A stretch of 42,466 nucleotides of DNA, taken from NCBI GenBank assembly GCA_047635695.1, contig JBLILN010000013.1:1-42466 (forward strand), given 5' to 3'. The notes beneath the pieces are model-generated. The model ran no database searches. It was not told where the DNA came from and saw only the letters and a program-made list of their open reading frames with translations. Origin of the DNA: UBA2136 sp047635695 (lineage in GTDB: Bacteria > Pseudomonadota > Alphaproteobacteria > UBA2136). Position numbers and translations under genes: made by a program. Below, piece after piece: positions 32,978 through 40,358 of this stretch (positions are counted from its first letter, which is position 1; each line of letters begins with the position of its first letter).

Positions 32978-33504
32978 TGAGACCAAAGTCAAAAGTAGAA
33001 GGTTTGGGCAAAGTGTTCTTGAAAAAGGGCGCTGGGCGTAAGGCTTCTCATAACTTTAAGGCCATTAACAACGACAAGCTTTCTGAGACGGTTTATGTGA
33101 GTGCCGCCGCCTTTGTGAACCTTAATGGTGAGGTTTTACTTGCAGAGCGCCCTAAGGGCAAAGATCAGGCTGGTATGTGGGAATTCCCTGGTGGTAAGAT
33201 AGAAGATGGTGAAACACCTGAAGCTGCCCTTATCCGTGAGCTTGACGAAGAACTTGATGTGCAAGTTTCCCCTGCCAATATAACCCCTTTAACCTTTGTA
33301 TCCTGTGATGAGAGCATTGAAGGTAAGCATTTGATGATGTATCTATTTAAGGTGAGCAAATGGAAGGGCGTGATTGAACCGTTAGAAGGGCAAAAAATTG
33401 CTTGGGTTCACGCTGAAAACTTGGTTGATTATATTGAAATTATGCCGAAAGCTGATATTCCCATGGCGGAATATTTGGTCAAAAATGCTTCGGTATTAAA
33501 ATAA
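32977..33504 (+). CDS. mutT: MutT-like Nudix hydrolase (8-oxo-dGTP diphosphatase)
   Basis: Hydrolyses 8-oxo-dGTP to prevent A:T to C:G changes. The 175 residues contain the Nudix box GGKIEDGETPEAALIRELDEEL at about 71-92, matching G-x5-E-x7-REU-x-EE, with Asp where the consensus has the last Gly. The preceding LAERPKGKDQAGMWEFPGG is typical of MutT. An N-terminal extension of about 40 basic residues is unusual. The TAATG overlap with secA (32975-32979) supports this start. The secA-mutT order is the same as in E. coli. Confidence 0.9.
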   Translation: MRPKSKVEGLGKVFLKKGAGRKASHNFKAINNDKLSETVYVSAAAFVNLNGEVLLAERPKGKDQAGMWEFPGGKIEDGETPEAALIRELDEELDVQVSPANITPLTFVSCDESIEGKHLMMYLFKVSKWKGVIEPLEGQKIAWVHAENLVDYIEIMPKADIPMAEYLVKNASVLK

Positions 33505-33532
33505 AAAAAAAGCCCTCAGTTGAGGGCTTTTT
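33505..33532. terminator. Terminator of secA-mutT and of the convergent gene
   Basis: AAAAAGCCCTC, loop AGTT, GAGGGCTTTTT. Symmetric A and T runs make it bidirectional. Confidence 0.9.
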
Positions 33533-33547
33533 AATGCGGTAGGGGTA

Positions 33548-34471
33548 TTATTTAAGTTCTTTGCATAAGCCTTTATCATTGATGATAAAAGTACGCTTTT
33601 TTATGGTCAATTGTTTAACACTACCACAAATAATGGTTGCGCTGAGGTGCTTGCCGACTTTCAGGGTTTGTTTGCCACTTTTCACAAAGGGTTCACCCTT
33701 GTTGCAGAATTTAAGGTGCTGAATACAGTCAAGGCGGTTGTAATGCTTGCAATAGTTTATAAGGAAGTTTAAGTAATCGTCATTGTTGACAATGCTTTTA
33801 CCAATGCCGTTCTGTGTGAGGCTTAAGTAAATGATAAAATCAGACCGGCCTGTAGTGAATTTTTTGCGCGTGCTAAGTGCTTTGAGTGTCGCTATAATAG
33901 CAGGTTCACCGAGGTGGCTAATAGAGGCGCTGATGGGGCTGTCATATTCTTTCGCGTCTTCAATGTCGCATAAAATGATAGCGGGTAAAATAAGTTCTAG
34001 CATGAGTTCATGGCTTAAACGTTTTACCTCATCGTAGCAAATATATTCACCTTTAGGTTTTACGCATTCAGGGTTTTTGGCCAGCCACTTTATTTGCTGA
34101 ACAAATTGTGCGCCGTTTACATGTAAATTTTTGTGTGCTTCAAGTTTTTTATAGGTTTGAATAATATTTTCTTTAAAATTGGCCAATTTATCGGCACTCA
34201 TTTCATTTTCAGCATAAGCTTCACTTAGGCGTTCTTCAGCGTAGGCAATCTGTAAAAGGGCATGAGTATATTGGTATTTTTGCCAAAATTGATTAATATC
34301 TTCAAGGTTAATATTGCGTTTCGCGATACATTTTTTTACAAGGTGGCTGTGTTCATGTAGGCCATCGAAAACCTCATGTGCTTTGTTCATGTAGGCGGAA
34401 ATGCGACCTTTATATATACTTGGGCGCGTGAGTCCATCTGTATGATTGTTATTTATTTTGTGATTGGGCAT
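33548..34471 (-). CDS. Unrecognised 307-residue cytoplasmic protein
   Basis: No family recognised. 307 residues, mainly helical for the first 200 (for example EDINQFWQKYQYTHALLQIA) and beta-rich in the last 60 (KQTLKVGKHLSATIICGS, LTIKKRTFIINDKG). Six or more Cys residues are spread through it, without a CxxC pair. No signal peptide or membrane segment. AGGACAATA precedes the ATG, and a strong promoter lies at 34551-34579. It is a single-gene unit between mutT and the tRNA genes. Confidence 0.8.
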   Translation of the reverse strand: MPNHKINNNHTDGLTRPSIYKGRISAYMNKAHEVFDGLHEHSHLVKKCIAKRNINLEDINQFWQKYQYTHALLQIAYAEERLSEAYAENEMSADKLANFKENIIQTYKKLEAHKNLHVNGAQFVQQIKWLAKNPECVKPKGEYICYDEVKRLSHELMLELILPAIILCDIEDAKEYDSPISASISHLGEPAIIATLKALSTRKKFTTGRSDFIIYLSLTQNGIGKSIVNNDDYLNFLINYCKHYNRLDCIQHLKFCNKGEPFVKSGKQTLKVGKHLSATIICGSVKQLTIKKRTFIINDKGLCKELK

Positions 34472-34550
34472 ATTATTGTCCTCAAAAGGAGTGGTAACAA
34501 GAAAATGTTACAGAAAATGATATAAGATACGTCTTTTTTGTCTAAGACAG

Positions 34551-34579
34551 AATATAACTTTTGTTGTATACCTCGTCAA
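34551..34579 (-). promoter_or_regulatory. Sigma-70 promoter of the 307-residue protein gene
   Basis: On the minus strand, TTGACG (34579-34574), exactly 17 bases, then TATATT (34556-34551). The AACTTGACGA context resembles the arms of the inverted repeat at 11012-11124. Confidence 0.75.
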
Positions 34580-34658
34580 GTTTAAAGGGTTAAAACGTGG
34601 AATTACAAAGATATATAAATAAAAAAATAAAAAATACGTCATTTTTGCAAAAAAAGGG

Positions 34659-34687
34659 TTGCGCTTTCCTACTCAGCAGTGTAAATA
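34659..34687 (+). promoter_or_regulatory. Promoter of the tRNA-Val/tRNA-Asp operon
   Basis: TTGCGC (34659-34664), a 17-base spacer and TAAATA (34682-34687), placing the transcript start about 9 bases before tRNA-Val. Confidence 0.65.
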
Positions 34688-34702
34688 TATCTTCGTTAGT
34701 AA

Positions 34703-34778
34703 GGGCGGTTAGCTCAGTTGGTAGAGCAATTCGTTTACACCGAATAGGTCGGGAGTTCGAGCCTCTCACCGCCCACCA
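34703..34778 (+). tRNA. tRNA-Val (anticodon UAC)
   Basis: 76 bases. The acceptor GGGCGGT pairs with ACCGCCC. The D-arm has AGCTCAGTTGGTAGAGC, the anticodon stem ATTCG/CGAAT encloses TTTACAC (anticodon TAC), and the T-loop is GTTCGAGCC. The CCA end is encoded. Confidence 0.98.
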
Positions 34779-34797
34779 TTTACTAACTCCTATGTGC

Positions 34798-34874
34798 GGA
34801 GATGTAGCTCAGTTGGTTAGAGTACCAGCTTGTCACGCTGGGGGTCGCCGGTTCGAGCCCGGTCATTTCCGCCA
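34798..34874 (+). tRNA. tRNA-Asp (anticodon GUC)
   Basis: 77 bases. The acceptor GGAGATG pairs with CATTTCC (one G-T). The anticodon stem CCAGC/GCTGG encloses TTGTCAC (anticodon GTC), and the T-arm is CCGGTTCGAGCCCGG. The CCA is encoded. It lies 19 bases after tRNA-Val in the same transcript. Confidence 0.98.
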
Positions 34875-34887
34875 TTTTTTAAAAGAA

Positions 34888-34910
34888 CAGCCCTTGGGCT
34901 GGTTTTTTTT
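34888..34910 (+). terminator. Terminator of the tRNA operon
   Basis: CAGCC and GGCTG form a short stem followed by eight T residues. Confidence 0.75.
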
Positions 34911-35051
34911 GCCTCAATGTTTTTCACAGTCGTTGTATTACCGTTTTGCATTCCTTTAAATTGTGCTGTCTATTCTTGCTAAATATGTCGTTTTGCGCCA
35001 TAATTCTACATACAAACATTTATTTAACGTTTTCTATTGGAGGTACTTTTT

Positions 35052-35753
35052 ATGGTACACAAAAACTTAGTCAGAGCGGCAAATGCGCATAAAAATGCGC
35101 TGGACGGTAATTTTTCTTTCGTGCATAAATATAAAAATGCACTTTCAGCCTTAAAAGCGTCACAAAGCCCTAAGCGTTATATGGTGATGTGTGGTGATAG
35201 CCGTTGCATGAAATCGGCTTGTATGGGAAACCAAGAAGACGTCGGCGATACTTTTGGTGGCCCTGGCCCTGTAGGGAACGTTGTCACAAACTTTACTTTA
35301 ACGGGATTGGCCTTTAATATTGACCACCTTGAAACGCCTTATATGCTTGTTTGTGGCCATACGGGTTGCGCGGCCATTGAAGGCAGTATGGGCGATTTCT
35401 CAGGCGAAAGACCTATTGTACAAAAGGCTTTTAAATTGCTTAATCGTGATTATACTTCTGTTCAATATGACCCGCAGCTTGATCATTTAGATGATTGCAC
35501 GGCCAACGCCTTTAAAAATGTTCAGGCACAGGTTTTAAAAGTGGTTGATACCTTTAAAGAGGAGGTGGCCAGCGGTAAATTTACTGTGCTTGGCGCTATT
35601 TATGACAACCAAGGAGTTTTTGGCGACGAAGGCTTAATTCATTACTACAGCTTAAATGGCAATACAAATGTTGATGATTTTATGGCGCATGATATTATGT
35701 CTTTGACGCAGGACGACATTTACGCCCAGCAAGTGAGAGGTTGGCGAAAATAG
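35052..35753 (+). CDS. Beta-carbonic-anhydrase-like protein
   Basis: Beta-carbonic anhydrases interconvert CO2 and bicarbonate with a zinc held by two Cys and one His. The protein has Cys47 in CGDSR (with the Asp49-Arg51 dyad), and His103 and Cys106 in CGHTGC, so all zinc ligands are present. The region between them differs from typical members: the usual VRNAGN segment reads FGGPGPVGNVVTN. So it is a divergent branch, and CO2 activity is inference. The start is the ATG at 35052, seven bases after a perfect GGAGGT (233 residues); the frame extends to a TTG inside that ribosome site. It stands alone between a tRNA operon and a terminator. Confidence 0.75.
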   Translation: MVHKNLVRAANAHKNALDGNFSFVHKYKNALSALKASQSPKRYMVMCGDSRCMKSACMGNQEDVGDTFGGPGPVGNVVTNFTLTGLAFNIDHLETPYMLVCGHTGCAAIEGSMGDFSGERPIVQKAFKLLNRDYTSVQYDPQLDHLDDCTANAFKNVQAQVLKVVDTFKEEVASGKFTVLGAIYDNQGVFGDEGLIHYYSLNGNTNVDDFMAHDIMSLTQDDIYAQQVRGWRK

Positions 35754-35778
35754 GTTTTTTTTAAGCGATACAAATAGT

Positions 35779-35808
35779 AAAAGCTCCCCTAGGGGAGCTT
35801 TTTTTTTC
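35779..35808 (+). terminator. Terminator of the carbonic-anhydrase-like gene
   Basis: AAAGCTCCCC-TA-GGGGAGCTTT, a near-perfect palindrome, followed by a T-run on the plus strand. The minus strand has a shorter T-run and may serve the convergent gene too. Confidence 0.9.
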
Positions 35809-35822
35809 GTTGTTTTTTTTCG

Positions 35823-36479
35823 TTAAAATTGTGTGCTTACAATGCTTTGTCCTAGGTACATAAGCATTTTTAGCGTTTCATTGTCACTTTTGAATGCGCC
35901 GTCCTTTATCAGAAGTTTGGCTAAATTCACAGCGGCGGCAAGGTCTTCTTGGTTAAGGCGTAAAATGGTTGCCATGTCATCGTCGGTGATAGGGTATTCA
36001 AGGTTACTGCCTGTAAAAGTGTGGCCGTCAGGACTTTGAAAGTGATATTGAGTGAAATCACTGGCCTTAATGGCGCAAACGCTACAAAATGATGATCCGC
36101 CTTCTAGCTTAATGGCGTTTATACGTGCAAAATAATAGCGGTCTTCATCTATTTGAATGCTAAATCGGAAGGATAATTCCGGCTTTGCGTCTTCATCGGT
36201 TGAAGGGCTAAGTATGCGGCAGCTAACAAGTGCATGTACCATAGGTGCCATGAAATTAGCGGCACGGTAAAAGCTAAGTTGTCCTGCACCGTTGGCGCGT
36301 ACCCAAAAATCTGAGTTGGACGTGGTTTCCATAAATGCGGCAGCAATTTTATTTGTCGGTTTAAGTTCGGCAAATAAGGTGCGCTCTTGTGCCATAATAT
36401 TTTTTTCATGCTCACCGACAATAACGTCGGTAACTGGAAAATAGTCACTAGGTGACATAGGGGGTTTTTTATCAGACAT
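35823..36479 (-). CDS. Unrecognised 218-residue protein
   Basis: No family recognised. The frame opens at 36521, but the ATG at 36479 (MSDKKPPMSPSDYF) follows GAGGT at seven bases, so I place the start there. The protein seems soluble and alpha/beta, with a central beta region (ELSFRFSIQIDEDRYYFARI), a Cys-x-x-Cys pair (FCSVCAI) and a helical C-terminus (NQEDLAAAVNLAKLLI). A promoter is present at 36570-36598. It is a single-gene unit. Confidence 0.75.
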   Translation of the reverse strand: MSDKKPPMSPSDYFPVTDVIVGEHEKNIMAQERTLFAELKPTNKIAAAFMETTSNSDFWVRANGAGQLSFYRAANFMAPMVHALVSCRILSPSTDEDAKPELSFRFSIQIDEDRYYFARINAIKLEGGSSFCSVCAIKASDFTQYHFQSPDGHTFTGSNLEYPITDDDMATILRLNQEDLAAAVNLAKLLIKDGAFKSDNETLKMLMYLGQSIVSTQF

Positions 36480-36569
36480 TGGTATACCTCGCTGGTATGG
36501 CTGGAAGTTTAGAATTGACATAAGAATATGCCAGTTTTGTAAAAAGTATAGGTTTTAAATTATGTGTAC

Positions 36570-36598
36570 AGTTTATGCTTTTTTTTGCCTAATGACAA
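36570..36598 (-). promoter_or_regulatory. Sigma-70 promoter of the 218-residue protein gene
   Basis: On the minus strand, TTGTCA (36598-36593), a 17-base spacer and TAAACT (36575-36570). Confidence 0.55.
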
Positions 36599-36624
36599 GA
36601 AAAGATACTTATTTAAGGGCAATC

Positions 36625-36669
36625 ATGCATCAAACGCTTGATGGAGAAAGCAATATGCGATATACCTAA
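36625..36669 (+). CDS. Possible 14-codon upstream ORF before gltX
   Basis: ATG at 36625 with AAGGG five bases upstream encodes MHQTLDGESNMRYT and a stop, 38 bases before gltX. A perfect hairpin CATCAA-ACGC-TTGATG (36628-36643) lies inside it. It has no run of Glu codons, so a synthetase attenuator is not obvious. It may be chance. Confidence 0.25.
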   Translation: MHQTLDGESNMRYT

Positions 36670-36706
36670 AGGTCTATATTATTATAAATTTTAAGGTTGA
36701 AAAATT

Positions 36707-38101
36707 ATGGTCCGCGTTCGTTTTGCTCCAAGCCCTACAGGTAAATTACACGTTGGTAATGTGCGTACTGCTCTTGCCAATATTTTATATGCACGCAAGC
36801 ACGGTGGTGCTTTTGTTGTCCGTATGGAAGATACAGACATGGGCAGGGAAGTGGCAAACGCCGAACAACAAATTTTAGATGACCTTGCATGGCTAGGTAT
36901 GACACCCGACGAAGACCCTATAAAAGGTGGTGACTTTGCCCCTTACCGTACAAATGAACGTACGATACGTGGTGACTACGACAAAGCCTTGGAAAAACTT
37001 TTTGCAGACGGCCGTGCGTATGAATGTTTTGTCACAAAAACAGAGCTCGACCTTATGCGTAAGGTGCAAACAAGTTCTGGCCAACCACCACACTATGACA
37101 ACCGTCACCGTGATTTAAGCCCTGCCGAAAAAGAAGCTTTCCGTGCACAAGGCCTTGAACCTGTGATTCGTTTTAAATTAAATGATGCCACCATTGAATG
37201 GCATGACATGGTACGTGGTGACGTACGCTACGAAGCGAAGTTCCTTGGCGGTGACCCTGTTATTATCCGTTCGAACGGCGTGCCTATTTTTGCGCTTGCA
37301 GGTGCGGTGGATGACATCAATCAGGAAATTACACATGTGGTGCGTGGTGAAGACCATGTGACAAACACGGCCATTCAAATTCAAATTTTTGAAGCTTTAG
37401 GCGGTAAAGTACCCGTTATGGCGCACATGCCAATGCTGCTCGACAGTGACGGTGGTAAACTTTCAAAGCGTTTGGACAGTTTATCTGTTCAACAACTTAA
37501 AGCCGACGGTTATTTGCCGAGATCAATTTTAACATATATGTCTAGCCTTGGTTTTAGCGCTGTTCCTGAAGTGGGTACGGTTGATGAACTTGCCGAAAAC
37601 TTTGACTTCACTAAAATGGGTCGTAGTTCAGTGCGTTTTGACACGATTCAGCTAAACCGCGTCAATGCGATGGAAGTTCGTAGCAGTTCTTACGCCGATA
37701 TAAATGCGTATCTTGAAGGTTTCTTAAACAGCGATAAGCCAAAAGCTGAACTTTCAACTTTCTGGGACGCTGTGAAAGGCAACATTGAAACACTTTCTGA
37801 ACTGCAAGGCCAATATGACCTTTGCTACGCACAAGTTGGTGCAGAAATACTTGAAACAGACGACGTTGAATATATTCAAGTGGCTGCCGAAACATTACCT
37901 CAAGGCGTTTATTCTGCCGATACTTGGAATGACTGGGTATCTGTCCTTAAAGTTCAAACAGGCCGTAAGGGCAAGCAATTGTTTATGCCTTTGCGTATTG
38001 CACTGACAGGTGAAAAATATGGCCCTGAAATGGCTTCTCTTTTATCTGTGATGGGCGAAGAAGTGGCACGTGAACGCTTAAACCACGCACTCGGAAAGTA
38101 A
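36707..38101 (+). CDS. gltX: Glutamyl-tRNA synthetase
   Basis: A class I synthetase charging tRNA-Glu (and possibly tRNA-Gln, with amidation by GatCAB). The 464 residues show RFAPSPTGKLHVGNVRTAL (HIGH-type motif, residues 5-23), the acceptor-binding region with DDINQEITHVVRGEDHVTNT, and the KMSKS equivalent GGKLSKRLDSLSV near residue 250. The anticodon-binding C-terminal domain is helical. Alphaproteobacteria often have two GltX copies, so this may be one of a pair. AAGGTTG precedes the ATG. It is followed, without a terminator, by the poly-Cys leader ORF and cysS. Confidence 0.96.
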   Translation: MVRVRFAPSPTGKLHVGNVRTALANILYARKHGGAFVVRMEDTDMGREVANAEQQILDDLAWLGMTPDEDPIKGGDFAPYRTNERTIRGDYDKALEKLFADGRAYECFVTKTELDLMRKVQTSSGQPPHYDNRHRDLSPAEKEAFRAQGLEPVIRFKLNDATIEWHDMVRGDVRYEAKFLGGDPVIIRSNGVPIFALAGAVDDINQEITHVVRGEDHVTNTAIQIQIFEALGGKVPVMAHMPMLLDSDGGKLSKRLDSLSVQQLKADGYLPRSILTYMSSLGFSAVPEVGTVDELAENFDFTKMGRSSVRFDTIQLNRVNAMEVRSSSYADINAYLEGFLNSDKPKAELSTFWDAVKGNIETLSELQGQYDLCYAQVGAEILETDDVEYIQVAAETLPQGVYSADTWNDWVSVLKVQTGRKGKQLFMPLRIALTGEKYGPEMASLLSVMGEEVARERLNHALGK

Positions 38102-38102
38102 A

Positions 38103-38217
38103 AAGGAGGTTTTGATGATTTATACGTTTGAAAAAGTTGTCTGTTGTTGCTGTTGTTAGTTATTAAGCAATATCCAACATATTTAGAATATAAAATAGAC
38201 AAGAAAAGTATAAAGTT
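38103..38217 (+). promoter_or_regulatory. Candidate cysteine-responsive translational attenuator of cysS
   Basis: The 116-base gltX-cysS gap holds a poly-Cys leader ORF and an RNA fold. The fold pairs TATAC (38121-38125) and TTT (38127-38129) with AAA and GTATA (38204-38206, 38208-38212), and TTGTCT (38137-38142) with AGACAA (38197-38202). The paired right side covers the weak cysS ribosome site. A ribosome stalled on the Cys codons would mask TTGTCT and free that site. No T-rich terminator is present, so control would be at translation. This is a model from the sequence. Confidence 0.55.
38115..38159 (+). CDS. Poly-cysteine leader peptide (14 codons) of cysS
   Basis: The ORF encodes MIYTFEKVVCCCCC and TAG. 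A perfect AAGGAGG (38103-38109) lies five bases before the ATG, a much stronger ribosome site than that of cysS itself. The five Cys codons (TGT, TGT, TGC, TGT, TGT; 38142-38156) are consecutive and directly precede the stop. Cys is among the rarest residues, so five in a row just before the cysteinyl-tRNA synthetase gene is very unlikely by chance. Leader peptides rich in the regulated amino acid are the classic sensors of tRNA charging (trp, his, pheST operons). Polycysteine leader ORFs acting in cysteine attenuation are known from mycobacteria. The ribosome site begins two bases after the gltX stop, so terminating ribosomes could reinitiate here. Confidence 0.75.
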   Translation: MIYTFEKVVCCCCC

Positions 38218-39714
38218 ATGAAAATTTACAACACACTCACCAAGTCAAAAGTTGACTTTAAACCTATCCATGAAGACGAAGTGCGTATGTACGTTTGTGG
38301 TGTCACGCCTTATGACTATGCTCATATCGGTAACGCACGCCCAGCCATTGTGTTTGATACACTTTACCGCTTTTTAAAAGCACAGGGTAAAAAAGTAACC
38401 TATGTGCGTAACTTCACCGACGTAGACGATAAAATTATTAACCGTGCCAGTGAACAAGGTATGGATTGGCAAACATTAACGCAAAATTTTATGCGTATAT
38501 ACCACGAAGACATAGCGAATCTGAATGTTTACAGCTCGGATGATTTAGAAAAGTTCCCGCACCAAGAAAAAAATAATATGGTTTCAAATGACATTATTGA
38601 ACCTTTGGTTACGGACCATATCGCTGAAATTATAGACATGATTAAAGTGCTTTTAGATAAAGGCCATGCCTACGTTGCAAAAAGTGGTGACGTGATATAT
38701 GACACGACAACTTTCCCCGATTACGGCGCGCTTTCGGGTAACACACTTAAAGACCTTATTGCGGGTAGCCGTGTAGAAGTTTCAGACGACAAGAAAAACC
38801 CGACGGACTTTGTTTTATGGAAGTCGGTTAAGCCTAACGAACCGATGCAGTGGGACTTTAATTATGAAGGCGTGAACGCAGGTCGCCCTGGTTGGCATAT
38901 TGAATGTTCAGCTATGAGCAAAAAAAACCTTGGTGAAACGTTTGATATTCACGGCGGTGGCGAAGACCTTAAATTCCCGCACCACGAATGTGAAATTGCC
39001 CAAAGCAAAGGGTCACATGATGGTGATTTTGCCAACTACTGGATGCACAATGCCTTTGTGAACATTGATGGCGAAAAAATGAGTAAGTCACTCGGCAATT
39101 TTAAAACCATTCACGGTCTTTTAGAAAAATACAGCGGTGAAGCCTTGCGTCTTTGGATGCTTTCAACCCATTACCGCAAACCTGTAGATATGACAGAAGA
39201 GGCGTTGGATGAAGCTGAAGAAAAATTAGGTTCAATATATAGAACTTTATTACGTTTTAATAATTCAGCAAAAACTGGTGGAGAAGAAACATATAAAAAA
39301 TTGCCTGATGCGTTGATTGATACATCTGAAGATGGCGTTTCATTTAAAGATGAGAAGAGATATGGTATAGACGCTCCTTTTATGAATGATTTAAACACAC
39401 CTGCTGCAATATGTGTTTTATTTGAAGATTTAAAACTTTTAAATAAAGCCTTAGACACTTCTAATTTTACAACAGCAAAGTCACATTTTGATACAGTTCA
39501 TTATCTACTGAAAATTTTAGGTTTGGGTATGCAAGATCCAGAAGAGTTTTTGCGTGGTGGCGTGGATATTGACGTCGACGCCTTGGTAAAACAACGTGAC
39601 GAAGCCAAGGCCAATAAGGACTGGGCACTTTCAGATAAAATTCGTGATGACTTAAAAGCTCAAGGCATTGTTCTTGAAGACGGTCCTAATGGCACAACTT
39701 GGAGAAAAAAGTAA
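38218..39714 (+). CDS. cysS: Cysteinyl-tRNA synthetase
   Basis: A class I synthetase that charges tRNA-Cys with the help of a catalytic zinc. The 498 residues show MYVCGVTPYDYAHIGNARPA (first zinc Cys and HIGH motif, about 22-42), GWHIECSAMS (second zinc Cys), FPHHECEIAQS (zinc His and Glu) and GEKMSKSLGN (KMSKS, about 284-293). The C-terminal helical domain ends in the usual VLEDGPNGTTWRKK. The ribosome site is weak (AGAAAAG). Codon use changes in roughly 39210-39545: AGA arginine codons, more TTA and AAT, lower GC, then a return to the local style. The stop overlaps the nitroreductase start. Confidence 0.98.
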   Translation: MKIYNTLTKSKVDFKPIHEDEVRMYVCGVTPYDYAHIGNARPAIVFDTLYRFLKAQGKKVTYVRNFTDVDDKIINRASEQGMDWQTLTQNFMRIYHEDIANLNVYSSDDLEKFPHQEKNNMVSNDIIEPLVTDHIAEIIDMIKVLLDKGHAYVAKSGDVIYDTTTFPDYGALSGNTLKDLIAGSRVEVSDDKKNPTDFVLWKSVKPNEPMQWDFNYEGVNAGRPGWHIECSAMSKKNLGETFDIHGGGEDLKFPHHECEIAQSKGSHDGDFANYWMHNAFVNIDGEKMSKSLGNFKTIHGLLEKYSGEALRLWMLSTHYRKPVDMTEEALDEAEEKLGSIYRTLLRFNNSAKTGGEETYKKLPDALIDTSEDGVSFKDEKRYGIDAPFMNDLNTPAAICVLFEDLKLLNKALDTSNFTTAKSHFDTVHYLLKILGLGMQDPEEFLRGGVDIDVDALVKQRDEAKANKDWALSDKIRDDLKAQGIVLEDGPNGTTWRKK

Positions 39715-40307
39715 TGTCGACGGATGTTTTTGAAAATATGTTAAGCAGACGTTCTGTCGGTAAGGTCACGCAAGACGCTGTGGCACCTGAACTGATTGAA
39801 AAAATTATTGAAGCAGGTACGTATGCACCCGCTCATAAACGCACCGACCCATGGCGTTTTTCTATTTTTACAGGCGATGGACGTAAGGAACTTGCCTGTG
39901 CCATGGCAAATGGCTTTGCTGCCAGCCAGCAGGGTTTTGACGGCTACGAACGCAAACTTGAAATGGTGAGCCGTAAGGCTTTTCGTGCCCCTGTTATTAT
40001 TTTGGTTTGGTGTGCTGCTGCCAGAGGCAAAGTGAACCCTCCCTTATGGGAAGATCACGCAGCGACGTCGGCCTGTTTGCAAAATATGTCACTTGCGGCG
40101 CATGCCCTTGGGCTTGGGTCTGTTTGGCGTACAAGTGGCGCCGTCAATTGGCCTGAAGTTCAAGCACTTTGCACATGTGAAAATGACAGCTTTGACGCTA
40201 AAAAAGGCGATAAAATTATGGGCATGCTTTACCTTGGCCATAAGGACGAGCAATACCCAGAGCCAACACGTCAGCCCGAAAAACCTCAGATAACATATTA
40301 CACATAA
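39714..40307 (+). CDS. Nitroreductase-family flavoprotein
   Basis: An FMN-dependent oxidoreductase of the nitroreductase superfamily; the natural substrate is unknown. The 197 residues show the N-terminal RRSVGKVTQDAVAPELIEKI with the FMN-contacting Arg pair, AGTYAPAHKRTDPWRF, and the central WEDHAATSACLQNMSLAAHALGLGSVW helix typical of the family. Compact size and the PAHKRTDPWRF type resemble the YdjA branch. The start ATG at 39714 overlaps the cysS stop (TAATG), with GGAG upstream; the frame extends back to a TTG at 39699. It is probably part of the gltX-cysS transcript. Confidence 0.9.
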   Translation: MSTDVFENMLSRRSVGKVTQDAVAPELIEKIIEAGTYAPAHKRTDPWRFSIFTGDGRKELACAMANGFAASQQGFDGYERKLEMVSRKAFRAPVIILVWCAAARGKVNPPLWEDHAATSACLQNMSLAAHALGLGSVWRTSGAVNWPEVQALCTCENDSFDAKKGDKIMGMLYLGHKDEQYPEPTRQPEKPQITYYT

Positions 40308-40335
40308 AAAAAAGCCCTCGTACTGAGGGCTTTGC
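40308..40335. terminator. Shared terminator of the nitroreductase gene and the convergent orphan
   Basis: AAAGCCCTC, loop GTACT, GAGGGCTTT. The T-run is on the minus strand. Same 9-base stem as at 16331 and 33509. Confidence 0.85.
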
Positions 40336-40358
40336 TATAAATAGCGTCGCTATGCATT

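Noticed and set aside
34597..34959. 120-codon frame over the tRNA genes
   Set aside because: It lies on two clear tRNA genes and their promoter and terminator.
38103..38217. T-box riboswitch upstream of cysS
   Set aside because: No T-box consensus, specifier loop or terminator/antiterminator pair is present. The leader ORF explains the region better.
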